Source: Thermoplasmatota archaeon (GTDB taxonomy: Archaea; Thermoplasmatota; E2; DHVEG-1). Taken from it: 6,038 bases of DNA. Of this stretch, positions 1-6,038 are shown piece by piece. The DNA lies in the NCBI GenBank assembly GCA_018824925.1, contig JAHJFH010000204.1, positions 1 to 6,038 of the forward strand. The letters run 5' to 3'. Numbering within the stretch: position 1 is the first letter of the stretch; each line of letters starts with the position of its first letter. The translations under genes and the position numbers were made by a program. Below the pieces are notes generated by a model that was not told where the DNA came from, made no database searches, and saw only the letters and a program-made list of their open reading frames with translations.

Positions 1-2
1 CC

Positions 3-3000
3 GAAGTTGTCCCACAAAATGGGGAACTCTTCGCCTCTTTTGACTTTATGTATTATTATGGGCAGACCATGGACGCATTCAGCTCCACAATCGATGTCCT
101 CCTATCAAAACAACTTCGAATCGATGGCAACCTCATGGTTGAACTTGGCATCACCAGTACCTCAAAAAAAGAAGATATCAAAACCACTGCCATCTATACC
201 TATTACTATTGCCCCACAGATCATAAACGAATCAACGCCCATGTTCGTCATGAAGCCCTCAAACCACTAACCGTGGCAACCGGATCAAATGTAGATGGTA
301 CCTACGTTAGCCTCCAAGTTGGTGGCATAAAAAGTACCGCTATTAAGGACCTAAATTTTGGAAGCATCAACCCCTATCTCCATATCTACAATGAATATGA
401 TTCAATTCAACAATTCCCTCTAGACCCAGATCCCGATTTTATCCCTGATGATTGGGACATTCGTGTTATCAACACTGAAGATGATGTCGATCTTGGAAAA
501 AAAGCATGGGCATCATATGATGATGGTGAAACAGGAAATGCCCATGCCATAATTATGGGATCAACTGATATTATCACCCACGGAACCGATGAAGCAAACG
601 GTATTCAGGTAAAAGCTCATGAACAAGACTATCCCCATCTCCCCGGTCTTGAAACAGATATGGCATTTTTTCAATTCGGTCGAAACAGTTACGAAACCAA
701 TCAAAACCATGATCTATCTATACCCAAAGACTTCACGGTCGAATTTGATGCTGAATTCTACACAACCCATACTGGTGGATATCCCAAGGTTGACCAAGAA
801 GCTACCCTCTACCATCAACTTCTTTCAATACGTCCAGAACGTGGTCAAAACATATCTACCGATAATGAAGTCAGTGAAACATACACCCTCACCACCTACG
901 TGCATATAGCCCCCGCCATGCCCCTAGGTTCAATTTTAACAGCAGCCCTTGGTCGCAATTATCCATATGTCGCTGCGGAACTCTATAAAGATGATGCCCG
1001 GATTTCATCGGGTATCTACAGCCGTATACAGTTCAATCCGCTCCCTAGCCTTGAAAACACAAGCTTCATTGAAAAAATCAGACTCACCCTTGGTATTATC
1101 GATTGGAAAAACCTATCATTCGTTAAAAAAATCACCTTCCAAAACCTTCCACCAGACACCTACGTATTGAAAGTATTTCGAGAAAACAATAGACTTGGAA
1201 AAAGTCAACGCTATATTGGTGTCCAAATCATCAACATCACAAAAGACACCACCACACATATGGTCCCACAACCAGAAAGTAGTTTTGATGTTCAGGTAAT
1301 TGATCACCATCAAAATCCAATCTCTAATGTGGATGTTATTCTACGATTTCAAGACTTTCCTATCAGTAGAAAAACCACAAATGAAAATGGAAAAACAACA
1401 CTTATTGCACCACGATCATTAACAAAAACATACACTCTTGAACTCGAATATAATGGTTTTATCATCCATTCTGAACCATTGCCCCTAAAGCGACGAGGAC
1501 TTATCATTCCTATAAATCACCAATTTCTCATTGATCTTCATGATTTTTATTTCACGGTTCAAGACACCTGGGGATTACCCCCAGCTGTTGATATTAACCC
1601 CCTTCTAATTGGCGATCAACAAAATAATGAGATAAAACTCCCTGTTTCCCCTACTGAACCCGGAAATTATATTATCCATAATCTTACACCGAATCAGTAC
1701 ACCCTCCGTCTGCAATATTCATCATTCATTCAAGAGGAACCTGTGGATATACCTTCTGAAAACCAACGTTTTTCCTTTAACGCTGCATTTCCAGTTAGCT
1801 TCAACATCCTTGATTCATATGGTAATGTGCTCCCACCAACCACTCTGCAGCTATTTAGAGAAAACAAACAGCAAACATATACTGATTTTTCATCCGGAAC
1901 TTCAATAGTACTTCCTCCAGCACAATACCAGGTCACGATTCAAGAAAATTCCAACACCATTGCTAATCGAAATATATTGATATTAGGGGAACGAAGTTTT
2001 GATCTTTTTACCCAAGAAGCCCCCTGGTATCTTTTTATGATTATTCTTAGTGGTATAGGAATACTAGGCATTGGAGTTATTCATTTTTATTTCAAACGCA
2101 GTATAGGACATTTATCAAAACTATGTGCCATTGGTCTTGTATTAATTGCTTTATTTCTTCCCTGGTGGTCGCTCAGCGGATCAGTCAATTCGGTATCCAC
2201 CACCACAAAATTTGTTTTTTTCCCAGTGGAACTTGTGACAATTACCGAAACCTCAGATATTATTGGAGGAGAACTTTCTTCATTACCCGAGCTAATCGAC
2301 TTGGTTGTCTTTATCCTTATTCTTGCAACACTTGCTGGCGGGGTTTTATTACTTCTAACCATTTTTTATAAAAATACTACACGAAAGCTCTACACTATCG
2401 CGCTCATCCTTGGGTTTCTTTCATTTGCAGGGACTCTCGGTATCTATACCATAGCTATGTCTGAATTTTCAGCTGTAACGGTAGGTAGCTTTATAGGTGG
2501 TGGCATCCTTGATATTGATATACCTGGTGAGTCCACATCACGTCCTGTTGAATGTGGTTGGGGACCAGGACTGGGATTTTATCTTTATGTACTCGCGACG
2601 GTTATTATACTGATTATCACAATCATGCATCTGAGAACTGTAAAGCTTTTTACCCATAAATCCCCTGCGGTGCGGAAAAAACGAAGACAAAAACTGTGGA
2701 ATTATACAAAGAAACTCATCCCGCTAATTGGCATTATTTTATTGATCTATATCATTCATGATATAGGTATTGACAAAATCGCTGATACATTTTTAAAAAT
2801 CTCTCCACTGTATATCATCATTTCAGCGGCTCTTACCTTTCCTCGTCTCTTTTTTAGAAATACCCAATGGCAGTATCTTCTGAAAAAACAAAAGATTTTT
2901 GTTGGCTACTGGAAATCAATGAAGATATTTCTGATCAGTTATTTCTATGGTGCTATAACCCCAGGATATCTCGGGTTAATGATTCGAATACCCTATATGA

Positions 3001-3674
3001 AAGAAGCAACCGGGCAACCCTTTGGTAAACTCTTTGTTAATTCAATTGCGGAAACCGCGGTTCATGGTCTTTCATTGTATATCATGGTGGTATTTGGAGC
3101 ATTAGCTATTGCGGATCAATATCCTGAGATATTTATCGGGGCCCTTATTTTTGTTGGCGCAAGTATCCTAATTTATGCGTTTTTTTTAAGTAAGAAACGT
3201 GGTGAAGCAACTTTTTATTTTTTCATAAAACTTATGGTGCCAAAAAAACTAAAACCGCATCTCACCAGCTTTGTTGATACCTTTTACAAAGATTTTCCTC
3301 ACCTGCGGGATTTTGTGATCCCCTTCCTGTTAGGGATCCCGGCTTGGATTATTATTTATTCTCAGATTTATATTCTTGCTATCCCACTTGATATTCAAGT
3401 TCCCTATTTCACGTTCCTTGCATTGTATGCTATTGGTAATATTGTTGCTATGATCCCTATTACTACCGCGGGTCTGGGCACTCGAGAAGCATCATTGATA
3501 TTTCTCTTTGGACTCTATGGTACACCTCCAGAGACAGCGGTGGTAATTTCTCTTGCAGGACATCTTCTCACCGATGTTCTTACAGGAATCTATGGTTTTA
3601 TTATATCACTGACCGAGGCTCGCAATGTCGAACATAAGAAAGAAATGAGGGAATTCCTCGGCACCCAAAACTAG
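3..3674 (+). CDS. Large envelope protein: extracytoplasmic beta domains fused to UPF0104 flippase-like membrane domain (5' partial)
   Basis: The frame is open from base 3, so the gene starts before the window; the Met at base 48 has no ribosome binding site and is probably internal. Residues are numbered from that Met (1208 to the stop). Residues 1-340 look extracytoplasmic and beta-rich, with an SYDDGE/NAHAI stretch near 153-170 and a VEFDAEF strand at 230; a ConA/LamG-like fold is possible but unproven. Four beta modules follow: about 344-410, then three starting with similar strands at 412, 500 and 581 (Ig-like or carboxypeptidase-regulatory-like). Membrane segments lie near 660-683, 692-710, 749-774, 781-804 and 841-862, with PWW at 705-707 and GWGPG at 837-841. 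A basic linker (863-889) leads to an UPF0104/LPG-synthase-TM domain (890-1190, about eight helices) with TPGYLG at 971-976 and TTAGLGTREA at 1139-1148. That family includes the C-terminal domain of archaeal AglD and the flippase half of MprF, so a role in moving or exposing a lipid-linked substrate is inferred. Actual function unknown. Confidence 0.85.
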   Translation, partial: EVVPQNGELFASFDFMYYYGQTMDAFSSTIDVLLSKQLRIDGNLMVELGITSTSKKEDIKTTAIYTYYYCPTDHKRINAHVRHEALKPLTVATGSNVDGTYVSLQVGGIKSTAIKDLNFGSINPYLHIYNEYDSIQQFPLDPDPDFIPDDWDIRVINTEDDVDLGKKAWASYDDGETGNAHAIIMGSTDIITHGTDEANGIQVKAHEQDYPHLPGLETDMAFFQFGRNSYETNQNHDLSIPKDFTVEFDAEFYTTHTGGYPKVDQEATLYHQLLSIRPERGQNISTDNEVSETYTLTTYVHIAPAMPLGSILTAALGRNYPYVAAELYKDDARISSGIYSRIQFNPLPSLENTSFIEKIRLTLGIIDWKNLSFVKKITFQNLPPDTYVLKVFRENNRLGKSQRYIGVQIINITKDTTTHMVPQPESSFDVQVIDHHQNPISNVDVILRFQDFPISRKTTNENGKTTLIAPRSLTKTYTLELEYNGFIIHSEPLPLKRRGLIIPINHQFLIDLHDFYFTVQDTWGLPPAVDINPLLIGDQQNNEIKLPVSPTEPGNYIIHNLTPNQYTLRLQYSSFIQEEPVDIPSENQRFSFNAAFPVSFNILDSYGNVLPPTTLQLFRENKQQTYTDFSSGTSIVLPPAQYQVTIQENSNTIANRNILILGERSFDLFTQEAPWYLFMIILSGIGILGIGVIHFYFKRSIGHLSKLCAIGLVLIALFLPWWSLSGSVNSVSTTTKFVFFPVELVTITETSDIIGGELSSLPELIDLVVFILILATLAGGVLLLLTIFYKNTTRKLYTIALILGFLSFAGTLGIYTIAMSEFSAVTVGSFIGGGILDIDIPGESTSRPVECGWGPGLGFYLYVLATVIILIITIMHLRTVKLFTHKSPAVRKKRRQKLWNYTKKLIPLIGIILLIYIIHDIGIDKIADTFLKISPLYIIISAALTFPRLFFRNTQWQYLLKKQKIFVGYWKSMKIFLISYFYGAITPGYLGLMIRIPYMKEATGQPFGKLFVNSIAETAVHGLSLYIMVVFGALAIADQYPEIFIGALIFVGASILIYAFFLSKKRGEATFYFFIKLMVPKKLKPHLTSFVDTFYKDFPHLRDFVIPFLLGIPAWIIIYSQIYILAIPLDIQVPYFTFLALYAIGNIVAMIPITTAGLGTREASLIFLFGLYGTPPETAVVISLAGHLLTDVLTGIYGFIISLTEARNVEHKKEMREFLGTQN

Positions 3675-3687
3675 TTACTATCCATCA

Positions 3688-3696
3688 TTTTTTTTT
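3688..3696 (+). terminator. T9 tract, probable transcription terminator of the large envelope protein gene
   Basis: Nine consecutive T residues begin 14 bases after the stop codon of the upstream + strand gene, with no stable stem before them. Archaeal RNA polymerase can terminate at a T-rich non-template tract without a hairpin, so this is a reasonable terminator. It overlaps the TAA stop codon of the convergent MATE gene (3695-3697), leaving 20 bases between the two coding regions. No comparable T tract is visible for the minus strand just past the MATE stop. Confidence 0.5.
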
Positions 3697-5095
3697 AACT
3701 TGGTTTGAATTTAATGAATGGTAATACTTTAGAAATTTTCAATTTCTGCAAATCATAATAAATAAGAATCAAACCAATCACTAAAGCAATCCCATCAGTG
3801 ATCGGATACGCAAACCATAACAGTGGATGCCCAAACCAATGAGTAAGAGCATATAGTAACGGGAAGAACAGAAAGAACTGCCTGATAGCTAAAATAATAA
3901 ATAGTTTTGTTGCTCGGCCAATCCCCTGGAAAAAGGAAATAACCACTAACGCAGGACCAAATATCACAAAAAAGATGCTGATCCGCTGAAAGATTATGAC
4001 CCCTGCTTCAAGTAAATTTGGATTTGTATTAAAAATACTGATGATCTGTCCTGGAAACAATTCAAAGATGAGAAACCCTATTAGTGAGATAGCAAAAGAA
4101 AATATAAGCGACAATTTCATGCTTTGCCAAATTCGTTGATATTGTTTTGCCCCATAATTATATCCAATAATGGGAACTAAACTCCGACTTAATCCTAAAA
4201 CTGGTGTCAACAAGATTGATTGAAATCGAATATAAATACCCACAGCTGCAATCAACACGGTTGTCATCGCTACACCATCCAATATCTTATTGGTTCCCGC
4301 TAAGGAAATACTTAACATAAGATCCACTAGCATCGTAGGCACACCCACTGATAAAACCTTAGAGATCACCTCGGTATTAACCCGAAATCCTTTCAGCGAA
4401 AACTGTACCTCATTATGACGACTGAAAATAATAAACGACATAACAACACAACCGATGACTCGCGAACCAACGGTTGCAATAGCTGCGCCCTCAACCCCAA
4501 ATGCAGGAAATCCAAACATACCATAAATCAAAATTGGATCAACCACAATATTTATCACTGCAGTAAAAATCAATATAATCATGGGGAGAAAATAATTACC
4601 CTGAGCCCGTAAAATATTCAAGGTTGCTCGAAGATAAAATAAGGTAAACGATCCCATAAAAATAATTCTGATATATGCCGTACCAAACGAAATTACCTGT
4701 GGATCAGATGAAAACATACTGATCATCTGCTCAGCAAATACTATACCAATCACTGCAGTGATACTCCAATATATGAATGCAAGAAAAAGCGAATTAACCG
4801 CTGCATGACTCGCCTCCAATTTTTTCCCTTGTCCCAATAACCGCGAAATCAGGGATTGTGTACCAACCCCGGTACCTTGAGCAATAGCAGCAAGAATCAT
4901 CTGCAATGGAAACGCAATTGTCAGAGCGGTTATCGCTGCGACTCCAAGACGACCAACAAAAATCGTATCAGCTAAATTATAGCTTGCACTCACAATCAAG
5001 GCTAGAGTTGCAGGAACGGATAAACGTACAAGAAGCCGTGGTATCCGTTCGGTGCCTAATCGTTCTGAATTAGATTTTTTAAACATCAGGTCCAT
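3695..5095 (-). CDS. MATE-family multidrug/toxic compound efflux transporter
   Basis: A complete 466-residue polytopic protein, normal length for MATE, with two homologous six-helix halves (second half from about 245). Known members use H+ or Na+ to export cationic drugs or metabolites. Visible signatures: N-terminal ERLGTERIPRLL, SVPATL (Pro28) in helix 1, YNLADTIFVGRLG (Asp43) at the end of helix 1, NIVVDPILIYG (Asp186) in helix 5, and in the second half GLSRSLVPIIGYNYGAKQY (302-320). Pro28, Asp43 and Asp186 keep the spacing I recall for Pro26, Asp41 and Asp184 of P. furiosus PfMATE, which supports an active cation-coupled lobe. Start: an in-frame ATG at 5137 would add 14 residues but has no ribosome binding site and sits against a TATA-like box; the ATG at 5095 has AGGA eight bases upstream. 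A third ATG at 5086 is also possible. The gene converges on the large envelope gene and diverges from the sulfotransferase. Substrate is not predictable. Confidence 0.95.
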   Translation of the reverse strand: MDLMFKKSNSERLGTERIPRLLVRLSVPATLALIVSASYNLADTIFVGRLGVAAITALTIAFPLQMILAAIAQGTGVGTQSLISRLLGQGKKLEASHAAVNSLFLAFIYWSITAVIGIVFAEQMISMFSSDPQVISFGTAYIRIIFMGSFTLFYLRATLNILRAQGNYFLPMIILIFTAVINIVVDPILIYGMFGFPAFGVEGAAIATVGSRVIGCVVMSFIIFSRHNEVQFSLKGFRVNTEVISKVLSVGVPTMLVDLMLSISLAGTNKILDGVAMTTVLIAAVGIYIRFQSILLTPVLGLSRSLVPIIGYNYGAKQYQRIWQSMKLSLIFSFAISLIGFLIFELFPGQIISIFNTNPNLLEAGVIIFQRISIFFVIFGPALVVISFFQGIGRATKLFIILAIRQFFLFFPLLYALTHWFGHPLLWFAYPITDGIALVIGLILIYYDLQKLKISKVLPFIKFKPS

Positions 5096-5103
5096 TGCAT
5101 TGA

Positions 5104-5107
5104 TCCT
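5104..5107 (-). promoter_or_regulatory. Shine-Dalgarno AGGA deciding the MATE start
   Basis: Read on the minus strand, AGGA lies eight bases before the ATG at 5095. The longer in-frame start at 5137 is preceded only by A/T-rich sequence (ctatattaagc). This site therefore favours the 466-residue protein beginning MDLMFKKSNS over the 480-residue version. Confidence 0.55.
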
Positions 5108-5140
5108 AAATAATTCATCTGCAAAGAATCGGTTCATGCT

Positions 5141-5160
5141 TAATATAGTTTAAAAAAAAA
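5141..5160 (-). promoter_or_regulatory. Probable TATA-type promoter of the MATE gene
   Basis: On the minus strand a T9 run passes into TTTAAACTATATTA, similar to the archaeal TATA consensus (TTTATATA). An initiation site about 25 bases downstream of the box would fall near 5120, giving a leader of roughly 25 bases that contains the AGGA site before the ATG at 5095. That geometry agrees with the shorter MATE start. The call rests on sequence resemblance only. Confidence 0.4.
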
Positions 5161-5192
5161 ACAATCAGACAACACAGATATTTTAGGGAAAT

Positions 5193-5204
5193 CTTAATTA
5201 GATA
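5193..5204 (+). promoter_or_regulatory. Weak TATA-like candidate for the sulfotransferase gene
   Basis: The A/T-rich stretch CTTAATTAGATA is about 30 bases before the ATG at 5232. If it is a TATA box, transcription would begin only a few bases before the ATG, giving a nearly leaderless message; this fits the lack of a purine-rich Shine-Dalgarno site just before that ATG (only GTGA seven bases upstream). Another A/T-rich candidate, GATATTTTA at 5177-5185, cannot be excluded. Confidence 0.25.
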
Positions 5205-5231
5205 ATGATCTTTCCATCGCCGTGAAAATAT

Positions 5232-6029
5232 ATGTCAAATTCACCTATTTTCATCATTGGCTGCCCGCGGTCAGGAACAACCCTTGTCCGGGTTATGCTT
5301 GATTCTCATCCACGAATTTGTTGCGGCCCTGAGACACATTTAATTCCTGATATGGAACAACTTTATAAACAAATACAGTTAAAACAAGCACGATTAAACC
5401 CCTATGGGGTTTCACCGGATAATCTTCATCAGATTATTCGGCAGGTTCTTGCAGTGTATATGAATCAATATGTTAACCTGAAAAAGAAAGCACGATGGGC
5501 AGAAAAAACACCGATTAATATCTTTCATATGGATTTCATTAATACCATATTTCCTGATTCTCAAATTATCAATGTGGTTCGCGATGGACGCGATGTAGTA
5601 TGCTCCTATAAGGAACGATGGGGTCGTCGTACTTTTTTTTCAGCTATCAGGACCTGGAATAAAGCCATGCAGATTACTTACCATCTACGTGAACTTATCC
5701 CAAAGGAACGCTATTATGAAGTCCGTTATGAAGAAATGGTTTCTGATCCAGAACGAATAACGAAGGAAATGATGGCGTTTTTACAGGAGGAATGGACTGA
5801 GACATTAGTTGAACATCATAAAGTAAAACATGATTTTTGGAATAATTCTAAACAACAGAACTCTAAAAAAATAGGTGTTAAAGAACGTCATCCTGATCGG
5901 CATTCACCAAGTCGCCCAATTTTTACCTCAAGCGCAGGAAAATGGCAGAAAAACCTTAACATACTTGAGAAAGCACTCTCAAATAGGTTACTGGCTGAAA
6001 ACCTTCGAAAAGCAGGCTATAAAAAATAG
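5232..6029 (+). CDS. PAPS-dependent sulfotransferase, tyrosylprotein-sulfotransferase-like
   Basis: A complete 265-residue soluble protein that should transfer sulfate from 3'-phosphoadenylyl sulfate to a hydroxyl. The 5'-phosphosulfate loop is at the very N-terminus (GCPRSGTTLVRVMLDSHP, residues 10-27, after a hydrophobic strand IFIIG), and the 3'-phosphate site is NVVRDGRDVVCSY (114-126) with Arg117 and Ser125 at the usual eight-residue spacing. It resembles TPST beyond these shared loops: RSGTTL to CGPETH places Glu34 exactly 21 residues after Arg13, as the catalytic Glu99 follows Arg78 in human TPST2; AEKTP supplies Lys92, and SSAGKW (233-238) matches the Ser-X-X-W region near the C-terminus. 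There is no signal peptide or membrane anchor, unlike Golgi TPST, so it is probably cytoplasmic. Substrate could be a protein tyrosine, a glycan or a lipid. It diverges from the MATE gene. The Met at 5232 is chosen because the P-loop begins ten residues later, typical for prokaryotic members. Confidence 0.93.
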   Translation: MSNSPIFIIGCPRSGTTLVRVMLDSHPRICCGPETHLIPDMEQLYKQIQLKQARLNPYGVSPDNLHQIIRQVLAVYMNQYVNLKKKARWAEKTPINIFHMDFINTIFPDSQIINVVRDGRDVVCSYKERWGRRTFFSAIRTWNKAMQITYHLRELIPKERYYEVRYEEMVSDPERITKEMMAFLQEEWTETLVEHHKVKHDFWNNSKQQNSKKIGVKERHPDRHSPSRPIFTSSAGKWQKNLNILEKALSNRLLAENLRKAGYKK

Positions 6030-6038
6030 AATGGGGAC

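Noticed and set aside
7..270. 87-codon + strand frame overlapping the start of the large gene
   Set aside because: It lies inside the coding region of the large protein in another frame, and its translation is low-complexity Ser/Pro/Ile with no recognisable domain.
2087..2362. 91-codon minus strand frame inside the membrane part of the large gene
   Set aside because: It is antisense to a region with clear membrane helices and conserved motifs on the + strand, and has no ribosome binding site or known motif.
3647..3659. Short inverted repeat GAGGGAATTCCTC before the T9 tract
   Set aside because: The arms are four bases with a tiny loop, it lies within the coding region and is about 30 bases from the T tract, so it is unlikely to act as a terminator hairpin.
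4415..4612. 65-codon + strand frame with several Cys and Asn
   Set aside because: It is the antisense shadow of the MATE gene, including the helix 5 Asp motif; its Asn/His/Thr-rich composition is a by-product.
5152..5161. A10 tract as a minus strand terminator (T tract) or slippage site
   Set aside because: On the minus strand it is upstream of the MATE gene and directly abuts a TATA-like box, so a promoter role is more likely; no gene ends there.
5222..5224. GTG as an upstream start of the sulfotransferase
   Set aside because: It is out of frame with the sulfotransferase, and the family's P-loop normally begins within the first ten or so residues, as it does from the ATG at 5232.

Overview
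This AT-rich window carries three protein-coding genes and short, compact intergenic gaps. There is no sign of rRNA, tRNA, CRISPR or an insertion sequence. An archaeon is the best guess, probably a Thermoplasmata-like or other uncultured euryarchaeal lineage. The reasons are T-tract-only termination, an A/T-rich TATA-like box at the right distance from a short leader, MATE-transporter key residues spaced as in the Pyrococcus furiosus protein, and a large surface protein ending in an UPF0104-type membrane domain. None of these is decisive; no taxonomic marker gene is present.

Layout. Positions 3-3674 (+) encode the C-terminal 1223 residues of a very large membrane protein whose start lies before the window. 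It has a long extracytoplasmic part (a possible lectin-like beta region followed by three or four Ig-like/carboxypeptidase-regulatory-like beta domains), then five membrane segments carrying a PWW and a GWGPG motif, then an eight-or-so-helix UPF0104 (LPG synthase/AglD C-terminal type) domain. A T9 tract at 3688-3696 follows and probably ends its transcript. Positions 3695-5095 (-) encode a complete MATE-family cation-coupled transporter that converges on the first gene. A 94 to 136 base divergent gap (5096/5138-5231) holds promoters for the MATE gene and for the third gene. Positions 5232-6029 (+) encode a complete 265-residue PAPS-dependent sulfotransferase that resembles tyrosylprotein sulfotransferases (TPST) in all its key positions.

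How they might work together (inference): an envelope-spanning protein with a flippase-like domain, a multidrug/lipid-flippase-type transporter and a sulfotransferase fit a cell-surface or lipid-linked glycan/protein modification theme. The genes are not co-transcribed as a single operon (orientation + / - / +), so the link is only by neighbourhood.
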